From the NCBI GenBank assembly GCA_900545605.1, contig UQZL01000009.1:1-64000 (forward strand): DNA of 64,000 bases. The letters run 5' to 3'. Below are positions 17,118 through 25,629 of this stretch, piece by piece; positions within the stretch are counted from its first letter, which is position 1, and each line of letters opens with the position of its first letter. This stretch comes from an uncultured Collinsella sp. (GTDB lineage Bacteria > Actinomycetota > Coriobacteriia > Coriobacteriales > Coriobacteriaceae). The notes under the pieces are model-generated. The model did not search any database, was not told the DNA's origin, and saw only the letters and a program-made list of their open reading frames with translations. A program made the position numbers and the translations under genes.

Positions 17118-17133
17118 GTGAATCATCTCCTCA

Positions 17134-17161
17134 CAAAAAGGCGCCCGCGTGCGGGGCGCCT
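17134..17161 (-). terminator. terminator between the small gene and panE
   Basis: On the minus strand GGCGCC...GGCGCC forms a G/C-rich hairpin (17141-17160 region) followed by TTTTTG. It would end the transcript of the 64-residue protein upstream of panE. Confidence 0.7.
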
Positions 17162-17233
17162 GATGGATTGTATGCCGCTGGGGCGTGCAGCGTGCACCGG
17201 AGGCGGAATTTAGAAGAACAAACGCATGGGAAC

Positions 17234-17428
17234 TTATGCCGCGGGGCAGACCGCAAAGACGCGGGCGGGGTATCCGACGCCATCGCGGACCTTGGGGAAG
17301 GTGCAGAAGATGACGGTGCCCGTGGCGGGGAGCTCGTCCAGATGGTCCATGACCTCGATCTGATAGCGGTCGACCGAGAGGATGTATTGCTCGCCGGGGT
17401 AGGGGTAGGCGTCCTCGCGCGTGGTCAT
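17234..17428 (-). CDS. small hypothetical protein (64 residues)
   Basis: A 64-residue frame with a strong ribosome binding site (GAAAGGAG) eight bases before the ATG at 17428. The sequence is mixed, with no membrane helix: MTTREDAYPYPGEQYILSVD, a DRYQIEVMDHLDELP segment and a hydrophobic end (GTVIFCTFPKVRDG, ARVFAVCPAA). It lies upstream of panE but a terminator separates them. I do not recognise the family. Confidence 0.6.
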   Translation of the reverse strand: MTTREDAYPYPGEQYILSVDRYQIEVMDHLDELPATGTVIFCTFPKVRDGVGYPARVFAVCPAA

Positions 17429-17591
17429 GCCCGGCTCCTTTCATCGGGCTTTTTGCTGATGTTAAAGCGGTGCCGTGACGGCTCGATTTCTGCTGCGTTA
17501 CGATACGTTCTCAATTGCGATTCCGATGTGTTTCGATGACGTGACGGGTTTTGTTTCGCCTTGTCAGGGCTTCGATGGGAGGGGAGGGGCC

Positions 17592-18782
17592 GTGCAATAT
17601 CGCGTTGACCCCAAAAGCGGCAACCGTATCTCGGCGTTGGGGCTGGGCTGCATGAGGTTTCCCGGTGCACCGGGGCACCCCGATGCGAAGACAGCCGATG
17701 CCATCATTTCCCGTGCCGTGGAGCAGGGGATTAACTACCTGGATACGGCCTATCTCTATCCCGGCAACGAAGCTTGTGTGGGCGCTTCGCTTGAGCGTTT
17801 GAGCCTGCGCGACCAGGTTTTGCTCGCGACCAAGCTGCCACATGCTTCGTGCAAATGCACGGAGGATTTCGATCGGTTCTTCGACGAGCAGCTGCGCCGC
17901 CTGCAGACCGACCATATCGACTATTACCTTATGCACAACATCACCTCGCCTGCACAGTGGGAGCGCGTGGTGGCGTTGGGCATCGAGGACTGGGTCGCGC
18001 GTCAAAAGGCGGCGGGACGCATTCGCCAGGTCGGTTTTTCGTATCACGGCAGCGCGGCGGATTTTCTGACGATGCTTGACGCATATGACTGGGACTTCTG
18101 CCAGATTCAGTACAACTATGCCGGTGAACGCTATCAGGCGGGAACGGCGGGGCTCTTGGCTGCCGCTGAGCGGGGTCTCGCGGTGTTTGTGATGGAGCCG
18201 CTTTTGGGCGGGCGTTTAGCGGGCAAGCTGCCGCCACGGGCTCGCGCCGTGCTCGACGGTGCGAGTGATCCGCGCCTGCAGACGCCGGTGGCTTGGGGAC
18301 TGTCGTGGGTGTGGAACCATCCGCAGGTGACGATGTTACTTTCGGGTATGACCGATACCGCGCAGGTGGATGAGAATGCAGCGCTGGCCAATCGTGCGCT
18401 GCCGGACTCGATGACGACAGGTCAGCTTGATACCATCGCGCGCGTGCTGGAAGAGTTTGAGAAATCGAACCGTGTGCCCTGCACGGGATGCGGCTACTGC
18501 ATGCCATGTCCCAAGGGTATTAACATTCCCGGCTGCTTTGCCGCTTACAACGCAAGCTATGCGCACAGCTGGTTTACGGGTCTATCGCAGTACTTTACGG
18601 CGAGCGCGGTGCGCACAAGCGAGGCCAAGCTGGTGAGCAATTGCGTCAAGTGCGGCAAATGCGCGCGCCACTGCCCACAGCATATTGATATCCCCGAGCG
18701 TCTCGATGACGTGCGCCGACGTTTCCAGCCTGGTCCCGTGACGGCGGTGCTTAAGGCCTTCGGCAAAACGCGCTCCTCATGA
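17592..18782 (+). CDS. aldo/keto reductase with C-terminal 4Fe-4S motifs
   Basis: A 396-residue fusion-type protein: an aldo/keto reductase barrel (ALGLGCMRFPGAPG, NYLDTAYLYPGNE with the catalytic Asp/Tyr, LATKLPH lysine, YYLMHN histidine) followed by an iron-sulphur tail with CTGCGYCMPCPKGI and CVKCGKCARHCPQHIDIP, two CxxCxxCxxxCP sets. This type is common in anaerobes. The start is GTG 17592 after GGGAGGGG; the open frame continues upstream but lacks this signal. Substrate unknown; electrons may come from ferredoxin. Confidence 0.92.
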   Translation: MQYRVDPKSGNRISALGLGCMRFPGAPGHPDAKTADAIISRAVEQGINYLDTAYLYPGNEACVGASLERLSLRDQVLLATKLPHASCKCTEDFDRFFDEQLRRLQTDHIDYYLMHNITSPAQWERVVALGIEDWVARQKAAGRIRQVGFSYHGSAADFLTMLDAYDWDFCQIQYNYAGERYQAGTAGLLAAAERGLAVFVMEPLLGGRLAGKLPPRARAVLDGASDPRLQTPVAWGLSWVWNHPQVTMLLSGMTDTAQVDENAALANRALPDSMTTGQLDTIARVLEEFEKSNRVPCTGCGYCMPCPKGINIPGCFAAYNASYAHSWFTGLSQYFTASAVRTSEAKLVSNCVKCGKCARHCPQHIDIPERLDDVRRRFQPGPVTAVLKAFGKTRSS

Positions 18783-18794
18783 CCCTTTTATAAC

Positions 18795-18857
18795 TTGCGG
18801 TGGAATAGTTCCTGTTTGCGGCAGAATAGGGGCCAAACAGGAACTATTTCACCGCAA
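18795..18857. repeat. palindromic repeat, copy 1
   Basis: A 24-base inverted repeat (18795-18818 with 18834-18857) with one mismatch. The outer part, TTGCGGTGGAAT with ATTTCACCGCAA, is shared with the copy at 19962-20024; the inner part differs but still pairs. It ends 15 bases before the start of the downstream oxidoreductase gene. Confidence 0.85.
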
Positions 18858-18872
18858 CTGAAGGGGGCTGTC

Positions 18873-19892
18873 GTGGGCCATCGGGATTCATGTGATGATT
18901 TGCGTGAGGTTCGTTGGGGCATTTTGGGCGCTGGGCACATCTCTCATCGATTTGCTTCGTCGCTCAAGAAGGTCGACGGGGCACGGCTGGTGGCTGCGGC
19001 CGGCCGCACTCCTGCACATGTCGAGGAATTTTGCCAAGCGTTTTCGATCGATGCTGCCCATGGCTATGCCTCGGTCGACGATAACGGCGATGCGGCTTAT
19101 GACGCGCTGATTGCCGACCCCGATGTCGACGCAATCTACTTGGCTCTTCCGCATGGCATGCATACGCGTTGGGCCTGTCGCGCGCTGCGTGCCGGAAAGG
19201 CCGTGCTGTGCGAAAAGCCGGCCGTTTTGAGTGAGGAAGAGGCTCTCTCGATTGCCTCCACCTCTCGCGAGTGCGGCGTGCTGTTTATGGAGGCGATGAA
19301 GAATCGGTTTTGCCCGATGCGCACTCGCGTGAAGGACTTGTTTGCGTCGGGTGAGCTTGGCCGTATTGTCTCGATTGAAAGCGTGCAAAAGCTCGATTAC
19401 GGCGAGTCTCCTTCGGGCTATCTGCTTGATCCGTTGCAGGGCGGCTGTCTATATGACATGGGCTGCTATGCAGTCGGTTGGTTTGAGGATTTGCTCGCGG
19501 GCGCGTGCGAGGTTTCGTCCCGTGAAGTTCGCTGGCGTGACGTATCAGGCGGCCGCGTCGATTGGGCCGACGAGATCCATATGAGCGTCGGCGGTATACC
19601 CATTCATATGGTGTGCGACGGCAAAGCAGCATATGAAAGCCGCTTAACGATTGCCTGTGAGCGGGGCTCGTTGGAAATCGAGCGTCTCCATCGCCCCGAG
19701 CTCGCTCATGTGAAGTATTCCGACGGTCGAGTACTCGAAATCGATGCACCATTTGAGGTCGATGATTTTTACGGTGAGGTGTCGCATGCGGCGCGGCTCA
19801 TTCAGGCGGGGAAACTCGAAAGCCCCATCATGCCCCTAGCCGCTACACAGCGCTGTGCGCACATCATCGATGCGATTCGCTTGAAACTTTAG
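18873..19892 (+). CDS. Gfo/Idh/MocA family oxidoreductase
   Basis: NAD(P)-dependent dehydrogenase of 339 residues. The Rossmann domain reads VRWGILGAGHISHRFASSL; the family motif is LCEKPAVLSEEEAL near residue 108, and GGCLYDMGCYAVGW matches the dimeric dihydrodiol/1,5-anhydro-fructose type. Start is GTG 18873, with AGGGGG five bases before; the open frame upstream is the palindrome. The protein is distinct from the Gfo/Idh at 10357. Substrate unknown. Confidence 0.9.
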   Translation: MGHRDSCDDLREVRWGILGAGHISHRFASSLKKVDGARLVAAAGRTPAHVEEFCQAFSIDAAHGYASVDDNGDAAYDALIADPDVDAIYLALPHGMHTRWACRALRAGKAVLCEKPAVLSEEEALSIASTSRECGVLFMEAMKNRFCPMRTRVKDLFASGELGRIVSIESVQKLDYGESPSGYLLDPLQGGCLYDMGCYAVGWFEDLLAGACEVSSREVRWRDVSGGRVDWADEIHMSVGGIPIHMVCDGKAAYESRLTIACERGSLEIERLHRPELAHVKYSDGRVLEIDAPFEVDDFYGEVSHAARLIQAGKLESPIMPLAATQRCAHIIDAIRLKL

Positions 19893-19961
19893 GGCGTGGG
19901 GGCATGGCGCCAACGCCTGGAATGCCTTGGAGGCCTTTTCCCCTGATGCCTCTTTTATAGC

Positions 19962-20024
19962 TTGCGGTGGAATATGGTCTGTTTGCGCCAAAATAGGGCA
20001 CCAATAGACCGTATTTCACCGCAA
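19962..20024. repeat. palindromic repeat, copy 2
   Basis: TTGCGGTGGAATATGGTCTG (from 19962) pairs with the arm at 20002-20024 ending ATTTCACCGCAA. Same outer arms and same TTTTATA flank as copy 1, with compensatory inner changes. It ends 21 bases before the endonuclease IV start. Confidence 0.85.
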
Positions 20025-20045
20025 CTGATGAAGAGGGAGTTGGAG

Positions 20046-20912
20046 ATGCTGACGATCGGGTGTCATCTTTCGACGACGAAGGGCTATCGGGCAATGGGGG
20101 AGACGGCGCTGTCCATTGGCGCCAATACCTTTGCGTTCTTTACGCGCAACCCGCGCGGTGGCAAGGCAAAAGAACTTGACATGGATGACGTGGCGGCCCT
20201 GCGCGAGCTTATGGCGCAAAACGACTTTGGACCGCTGGTGGCGCATGCCCCGTATACCTACAACCCCTGTTCTGCCAAAGAGCGGGCACGCGAGTTTGCC
20301 TTGGAGGCAATGGCCGAGGACTTGCAGCGTCTGGAAGCACTGCCCGGCAACTACTACAACTTCCATCCCGGTGCGCATGTGGGACAGGGCTCCGACGTCG
20401 GCATTCAGATGATTGTCGACACGCTGTGCCAGGTGATGTTTGAGGGGCAGCAGACGACGGTATTACTCGAGACCATGGCAGGCAAGGGCACCGAGGTGGG
20501 CCGTAGCTTTGAAGAACTGGCGTGCATTATCGAGGGCGTTGCCGCCAAGCGCCCAGAGCTGTCCGATAAGCTGGGCGTTTGTTTGGATACCTGCCATGTG
20601 AGCGATGCCGGCTACGACATCATCCATGATCTGGACGGCGTACTCGACGAGTTCGACCGCGTGGTGGGTATCGATCGCTTGCATGCCGTACATATCAACG
20701 ATTCGAAGAACCCTTGTGGCGCCCATAAAGATCGTCACGAGTGCATCGGCAAGGGATACCTTGGCAGCGAGGAATTTGGTGGCGGTATGCAGGTTATGCA
20801 GAATATTGTATCGAATGGCCACTTGCGTTCGCTGCCGTTTATTTTGGAGACTCCGAACGAACTTGCAGGTTATGCAGCTGAAATTAGACTATTAAGGTCA
20901 TTGCAGCAGTAA
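20046..20912 (+). CDS. nfo: deoxyribonuclease IV (AP endonuclease)
   Basis: Cuts DNA 5' of abasic sites in base excision repair; a TIM barrel with three zinc ions. The 288-residue protein shows the family zinc ligands in NYYNFHPGAHVGQG, LLETMAGKGTEVG, GVCLDTCHVSDAGYD, HAVHINDSKNPCGAHKDRHECIGKG and FILETPNE. GAGGGAG precedes ATG 20046. Single gene preceded by the palindromic repeat. Confidence 0.96.
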   Translation: MLTIGCHLSTTKGYRAMGETALSIGANTFAFFTRNPRGGKAKELDMDDVAALRELMAQNDFGPLVAHAPYTYNPCSAKERAREFALEAMAEDLQRLEALPGNYYNFHPGAHVGQGSDVGIQMIVDTLCQVMFEGQQTTVLLETMAGKGTEVGRSFEELACIIEGVAAKRPELSDKLGVCLDTCHVSDAGYDIIHDLDGVLDEFDRVVGIDRLHAVHINDSKNPCGAHKDRHECIGKGYLGSEEFGGGMQVMQNIVSNGHLRSLPFILETPNELAGYAAEIRLLRSLQQ

Positions 20913-20973
20913 TGACTGTCACAAAGTAGAGTATTCCATTCACGTTATGGGTTTGTTTCAATCGATTTTCTCA

Positions 20974-21002
20974 TTGCAGATTCGTAATTCCGGGTGCATA
21001 AT
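20974..21002 (+). promoter_or_regulatory. sigma-70-type promoter of the ABC transporter
   Basis: TTGCAG (20974-20979) and CATAAT (20997-21002) are 17 bases apart, 57 bases before the start of the binding-protein gene. Confidence 0.55.
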
Positions 21003-21059
21003 AGCCAACAGTTTTTGCAGACCTCTGAATCAAACGAGGTCACCGGAAGGAGACTGATT

Positions 21060-21920
21060 ATGAAGCTGAAGAAGCTCGGCGCATTTGCCGCCACGGGTGC
21101 TATGGCGCTCGCCCTTGCTCTGACGGGCTGCGGCTCGTCCAACGCCACCTCTGGTTCTGATGCTGGTTCCAGCAGCTCTGACGACGCTAAGGTCGAGAAG
21201 GTCGACGGCTCCAAGGAGTACGCGCTCGTCAAGGACGGTACGCTGACCGTCGGCACCTCTGCCGAGTACGCTCCGTTTGAGTACAAGGATGACAACGGCG
21301 ATTATCAGGGCTTTGACCTTGAGCTCATCAAGGCTATCGGCGACAAGCTGGGCCTGGATGTCGAGTATGTCAACAATGACTTTGACACGCTGGTTCCGGG
21401 CGTCGCTTCGGGCGCCAAGTATGACGTTTCCATCGCGGCTATCACCGACACGCCCGAGCGTGAGAAGGAAGTCACTTTCTCTGATTCCTACTACATGGAC
21501 GATCAGGCTATCGTGACCAAGGTCGATAACACCGACATCACGGCCGATAACTTCAGCGAGAAGCTCAACAACGCCGACGCTACCATCATCGTCCAGTCTG
21601 GCTCGACCGCCGAGGCCTTTGCCCAGGAGAACTTCCCGAAGGCCAAGATCGTCCCCTACAAGGACGCCACTGAGTGCTTCAGCGCTCTGCAGTCCGATAA
21701 GGGCGACGCCGTAGTCACCAACCGCTCCGTTGCCAGCCAGCTGACCGCCGAGCAGTTCAACACCTGCCAGACCATCAAGCAGATCAGCACCGGCGAGGAG
21801 TACGCCATCGCCATCAACCAGGGCAACACCAAGCTCAAGGACGACATCAACCAGGCCATCAAGGACCTGACCGACGACGGTACCGTCGACGCCCTCATGG
21901 CTAAGTACAATATCAAGTAA
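21060..21920 (+). CDS. amino-acid ABC transporter substrate-binding lipoprotein
   Basis: Extracellular binding protein (SBP family 3) of 286 residues, anchored by a lipid: signal peptide with lipobox LALTGC (Cys near residue 23), then a Ser/Gly/Asp-rich linker. The binding domain starts LTVGTSAEYAPFEYKDDNGDYQGFDLELI and has FDTLVPGVASGAKYDVSIAAI and RSVASQL. Its permease and ATPase follow in the same direction. The substrate is probably a polar amino acid; it cannot be narrowed from sequence. Confidence 0.94.
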   Translation: MKLKKLGAFAATGAMALALALTGCGSSNATSGSDAGSSSSDDAKVEKVDGSKEYALVKDGTLTVGTSAEYAPFEYKDDNGDYQGFDLELIKAIGDKLGLDVEYVNNDFDTLVPGVASGAKYDVSIAAITDTPEREKEVTFSDSYYMDDQAIVTKVDNTDITADNFSEKLNNADATIIVQSGSTAEAFAQENFPKAKIVPYKDATECFSALQSDKGDAVVTNRSVASQLTAEQFNTCQTIKQISTGEEYAIAINQGNTKLKDDINQAIKDLTDDGTVDALMAKYNIK

Positions 21921-21942
21921 AATAACTACTTGATTGCGTGTA

Positions 21943-21969
21943 GGCCCTTTCCGTTTTGCGGAGAGGGCC
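21943..21969 (+). terminator. hairpin after the binding-protein gene
   Basis: GGCCCTTTCCG (21943-21953) pairs with CGGAGAGGGCC (21959-21969), one G-U pair. The T run is short (TTT), so it probably only weakens read-through, giving more binding protein than permease. Confidence 0.6.
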
Positions 21970-22037
21970 TTTGCGCTTCTCTTGACGGAGAGCGTTTCCG
22001 TCTCGTTTTGCCGGCAACTTCTACGATAGGAGCCACC

Positions 22038-23399
22038 TTGTCTCGACTGAACAAAGGGGCCGCGGAGCAGCGTTTTCCACTGTCCGCCTTGCTCCAAAAG
22101 CTAGCCTGCGTCATGGCCGTGGCGCTCGCGCTGGTGTGCGCGGGGGCATATGCGCCCACGACCGCTCAGGCGCTTGAGACCGCAAAGATTACCGCCCGAC
22201 CCAACACCGGTTCGGGCAGCGATGTGGTCGGCGGCACCGAGACGCGCATTACCTGGGAAGTTCAGGCCGATGCCGACGAGGAGCTGAGCGGTCTTTCTTT
22301 GACGTTTGTCGACGGCACGACGTTTGGTACCGATGACACGCGATTGACGATGCTCTCGGGCGAGGACCTCATGGATCGTACGCCCATGAAGCCCACGTGC
22401 AAGGCTGACGGCCAGACGCTCAAGATTGACTTTGGCGAGACGGCGCCTGCCGGCGGCTTTTTCCGTGTCGAGGTTTACGGCGTGACCTTCCCCGTCGAGG
22501 GCGGCGATGAGGCCTTTAGCGGCACCTATACGCTCGCCGACGGGTCGACCAAGAAGATCTCCAAGATTCCGTCGGTGGAGATCAAGGGCGTGACGGCCTT
22601 CGATAACTTCCTGGCCGACCTTAAGGAGCAGCCGTGGGTCGAGGCGTGGAACTCCAATATGTTCCTGCGCCTGTTCCTGAACCCGGTCATTTTGGTCCAG
22701 AGCCTGCCGATCGTCTTCAAGGGCTTCCTTATGTCGCTTTCGATCGTGCTCGTGGCGTTTCCGCTGGCAATTCCCTTTGGCTTTGCCCTGTCGCTTATGC
22801 GCATCTCCAAGTCGCGCATCCTGCGCTGCCTCGCCGGCATCTACGTGAATATCATTCGCGGTACGCCGGCGTTCCTGCAGATCTATATCGCGTTCTTCGG
22901 TCTGCCGTTGGCCGGCGTCAAGGTGGACGACTATGTTTTGGGCGTTATCGTCATGGCCATGAACTCGTCTGCGTACCTGTGCGAGATCTTCCGTGCCGGC
23001 ATCCAGTCGATCCCCAAGGGCCAGAACGAGGCCGCGCGCTCGCTGGGTATGAACGCGTTCCAGACGCTGCTCTACGTTATGATTCCGCAGACGTTCCGCA
23101 ATGTTTTGCCTACGCTGACCAGCGAGTTTATCTTGCTTTATAAGGATACGTCGCTGCTTGCCGCCGTGGGTGTGGTCGAAATCGTCATGAACGCCCGTAC
23201 CATCGTGGCCACGACGGGCTCCATTACACCGTACGTGGTTGCCGCCCTGTTCTATCTGGTCATCACCCTGCCGCTCGCTCGCTTGGTGAGCGGTCTTGAG
23301 GCGAGGCTTTTGGGTACGACCGAGACCAAGAAGAAGCGTCCCGCTAAGAGCGCCGGACAGGTTGTCGCGACGCCTGCCGATCACATCGCCGGTCTGTAA
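22038..23399 (+). CDS. amino-acid ABC transporter permease with an N-terminal exported domain
   Basis: Membrane permease of 453 residues. The last 220 residues are a normal HisM/GlnP-type permease (GFLMSLSIVLVAFPLAIPFG, INIIRGTPAFLQIYIAFFG, and the ATPase-contact loop EAARSLGMNAFQTLLYVMIPQ). In front are a hydrophobic signal segment (VMAVALALVCAGAYAP) and about 150 residues rich in beta-type sequence (ETRITWEVQADADEELSG, GGFFRVEVYGVTFP) likely outside the cell. The start is TTG 22038, five bases after ATAGGAG. Such an extension is unusual for this family. Confidence 0.9.
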   Translation: MSRLNKGAAEQRFPLSALLQKLACVMAVALALVCAGAYAPTTAQALETAKITARPNTGSGSDVVGGTETRITWEVQADADEELSGLSLTFVDGTTFGTDDTRLTMLSGEDLMDRTPMKPTCKADGQTLKIDFGETAPAGGFFRVEVYGVTFPVEGGDEAFSGTYTLADGSTKKISKIPSVEIKGVTAFDNFLADLKEQPWVEAWNSNMFLRLFLNPVILVQSLPIVFKGFLMSLSIVLVAFPLAIPFGFALSLMRISKSRILRCLAGIYVNIIRGTPAFLQIYIAFFGLPLAGVKVDDYVLGVIVMAMNSSAYLCEIFRAGIQSIPKGQNEAARSLGMNAFQTLLYVMIPQTFRNVLPTLTSEFILLYKDTSLLAAVGVVEIVMNARTIVATTGSITPYVVAALFYLVITLPLARLVSGLEARLLGTTETKKKRPAKSAGQVVATPADHIAGL

Positions 23400-23411
23400 G
23401 GAGGTCCTATC

Positions 23412-24164
23412 ATGAGCGAAACCAATAACTCGAACGAGGTCGTCGTCAGCATTAAGAACCTCCAGAAGGCCTTTGGCGATAACGTGGTCCTGCGCGATAT
23501 CGATCTGGATGTGCATAAGGGCGAGGTCGTCGTAGTTCTGGGTCCTTCGGGCTCGGGCAAGTCGACGATGCTTCGCTGCATCAATCGTCTGGAGCATCCT
23601 ACGAGTGGTTCGATTGTCGTCGAGGGCGTGGATGTGTGCGCCAAGGGCGTTGACCTCAATAAGGTGCGCACACACCTGGGTATGGTGTTCCAGCAGTTCA
23701 ATCTGTTCCCGCACCTGTCGGTCAAAAAGAACGTCATGCTTGCGCAGCAAAAGGTGCTCAAGCGCAGCAAGGAAGAGGCCGAGAGGATTGCCGTCGAGGA
23801 GCTGACCAAGGTTGGTCTTGCCGAGCGCATTGACTTTATGCCGAGCCAGCTCTCGGGCGGCCAGCAGCAGCGTGTGGCCATCGCCCGCGCCCTGTCGATG
23901 AACCCACACGTCATGCTCTTTGACGAGGCCACGTCGGCGCTCGACCCCGAGCTGGTTCGCGACGTTCTGGGTGTCATGCGCGACCTGGCGCGCGACGGTA
24001 TGACCATGATCGTCGTGACGCATGAGATGGGCTTTGCCCGCGACGTCGCCGACCGCGTCGTCTTTATGGATGGCGGCGTTATCGTGGAAGAGGGCACGCC
24101 GAGCGAGGTCTTCGACCACCCCAAGAGCGAGCGTACCAAGGCGTTCCTGGGCAATATCTCGTAG
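23412..24164 (+). CDS. amino-acid ABC transporter ATP-binding protein
   Basis: GlnQ-type ATPase of 250 residues that drives the transporter encoded just upstream. Walker A is LGPSGSGKST, the Q-loop FQQFNLFPHL, the signature LSGGQQQRVAIARAL, Walker B VMLFDEATSALDPE, and the H-loop VVTHEMGFARDVADR. AAGGAGG lies 11 bases before the ATG, 12 bases after the permease stop. Confidence 0.96.
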   Translation: MSETNNSNEVVVSIKNLQKAFGDNVVLRDIDLDVHKGEVVVVLGPSGSGKSTMLRCINRLEHPTSGSIVVEGVDVCAKGVDLNKVRTHLGMVFQQFNLFPHLSVKKNVMLAQQKVLKRSKEEAERIAVEELTKVGLAERIDFMPSQLSGGQQQRVAIARALSMNPHVMLFDEATSALDPELVRDVLGVMRDLARDGMTMIVVTHEMGFARDVADRVVFMDGGVIVEEGTPSEVFDHPKSERTKAFLGNIS

Positions 24165-24190
24165 CCGGTTGACAGAACTGTCGTTGCAAG

Positions 24191-24228
24191 GAGCGGGGGC
24201 TGGACATGAATCCAGCCCCCGCTCTTTT
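24191..24228 (+). terminator. terminator of the ABC transporter operon
   Basis: GAGCGGGGGCTGGA pairs perfectly with TCCAGCCCCCGCTC over a six-base loop and is followed by TTTT. Confidence 0.93.
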
Positions 24229-24284
24229 GTAGGGATGGGGATGCGATGTGATGTGGGTCCTTACGTTGGGGACTTTTGGCTTCG

Positions 24285-24704
24285 TTACGCCAGCTCGGCT
24301 CCCAAGGCCTTGCAAGCGGTCTCTGCGTCGTCGTCGGGCGCATCGTAGCAAATGACGGAATCGACGACGTTGACGCCCGCCTCGTCGGCATCGGCCTTCC
24401 AGTTGTCCATCCACTCGCCCTCGGCCCACGAGTAGGAGCCAAAGAGGACAACCTTCTTATCGCCGAGGGTCTCCTTGACCTCGTCCCACATAGGCTGGAA
24501 CTCGTCATACTCAAGCTCCTCGGAACCCATGGCGGGGCAGCCGAAGGCAATGGCGTCATAGCTGGCGGCCTTGTCTGCGGAGAAGTCGGCGCAGGAGATG
24601 ACCTCTGCCTCGGCGCCGGCACCGGTTGCGCCCTCGGCAACAAAGTTTGCCATGGCCTCGGTGTTGCCTGTGCCACTCCAGAAGACGACTGCGATCTTGC
24701 TCAT
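24285..24704 (-). CDS. flavodoxin
   Basis: Small FMN electron carrier of 139 residues. The N-terminal phosphate loop is FWSGTGNTEAMANFV; the second and third FMN loops are around GCPAMGSEELEYDEFQP and FGSYSWAEGEWMDNW. Short-chain type, as in clostridia and coriobacteria. GAAAGGA before ATG 24704 marks the start. The DUF3793 gene lies 46 bases upstream in the same direction, a pairing frequent in gut anaerobes. Confidence 0.95.
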   Translation of the reverse strand: MSKIAVVFWSGTGNTEAMANFVAEGATGAGAEAEVISCADFSADKAASYDAIAFGCPAMGSEELEYDEFQPMWDEVKETLGDKKVVLFGSYSWAEGEWMDNWKADADEAGVNVVDSVICYDAPDDDAETACKALGAELA

Positions 24705-24750
24705 ATGTTTTCCTTTCGGTTGTGCGGTGTGCGGCCGCGTTTTGTATGCT

Positions 24751-25455
24751 CTATCGGGTTGCCTGGACAAGTTGTTCCAGGGTGCAGCCCTGTTGATAGA
24801 TGTAGGTAAGGTATTGCGTGCATGCGCGATAGGAATCGAAAGTCGTGAGCGCCTGCTCAACGTTTGTGTATACCTTCCATGCGCCAAAGACCTTATAGTT
24901 TTCGCCGTGCTGGACGATAAACTGATGGACATCTTCGTAGGGATAGCCCAAAAAATAGCCAATTTCGTGGGGGAACTCGCACATGCACCCCGTATCGCAG
25001 TGCCTTTTTCGCGCGAGTGCGCAGACGCTGCCGTTATAGGCGCTTTCTGCGGCATTGCTGCTTGCCAGTGTGATGCGCGCGGCGAGATGTACCAGCGATG
25101 CGGGCAGGTTGTGGACATCGTAACCTTCGGCGGCAAGCGCCGTCGTGGCGCGGGGGTCGGAGAGGTATCGCATGAGGTCCGCAGGGCGGTACACATAGAT
25201 GAGCGCTCCGCAGGGGCGCCAGACCAAAACGCTCATATGGATCCCGAGTGGCTGGAGCTCGCGGTTGCATTGGGCTATGACGGCGAGCAGGCGAGAGCGT
25301 CGCCCTTCGATATGGGCGGCGCCGGGTTTTCCGTTTTGGTTGGCGTAAACGCCGGGATAGGTAAAGAGCGATGCCGGCTTGATGCCCGCGAGCGTGGGGG
25401 AGCAGTTGCGCACGACTGCTGACTGAAACGTTGGGATGTCTATGGTTCGAGTCAC
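24751..25455 (-). CDS. DUF3793 family protein
   Basis: A 234-residue protein of unknown function recognised by the C-terminal signature HEIGYFLGYPYEDVHQFI, with CDTGCMCEFP before it. Start is GTG 25455 with AAGGAGC five bases before. Members often sit beside flavodoxin genes in anaerobes, as here, which suggests a link to electron transfer or heme/iron handling; that is inference from context. Confidence 0.8.
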   Translation of the reverse strand: MTRTIDIPTFQSAVVRNCSPTLAGIKPASLFTYPGVYANQNGKPGAAHIEGRRSRLLAVIAQCNRELQPLGIHMSVLVWRPCGALIYVYRPADLMRYLSDPRATTALAAEGYDVHNLPASLVHLAARITLASSNAAESAYNGSVCALARKRHCDTGCMCEFPHEIGYFLGYPYEDVHQFIVQHGENYKVFGAWKVYTNVEQALTTFDSYRACTQYLTYIYQQGCTLEQLVQATR

Positions 25456-25583
25456 GATGCTCCTTACTGATCTAAACTGTTAGCCTAGGAAAACTTATAC
25501 ACGAAAGTAAGCCATGGTCAACTAAAAAGTTTGAACAGGGAAACTAATTGACCGAACGGACATGATTTTGGGTTAAGATGGGG

Positions 25584-25600
25584 ACACCCCATGGGGGTAT
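25584..25600. promoter_or_regulatory. CsoR-like operator
   Basis: ATACCCCCATGGGGTGT on the minus strand (ACACCCCATGGGGGTAT on plus) is a near-perfect G/C-tract palindrome of the kind bound by CsoR/RcnR-family repressors (TACCCC...GGGGTA). It lies 30 bases before the start of a metal-binding gene. Confidence 0.6.
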
Positions 25601-25629
25601 CTAGATAGGGCTACTTGAAAGGGGAACGC

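Noticed and set aside
22101..24119. A 672-residue minus-strand frame over the permease and ATPase genes
   Set aside because: Shadow produced by high-GC third positions; Arg/His-rich, with no ribosome site.
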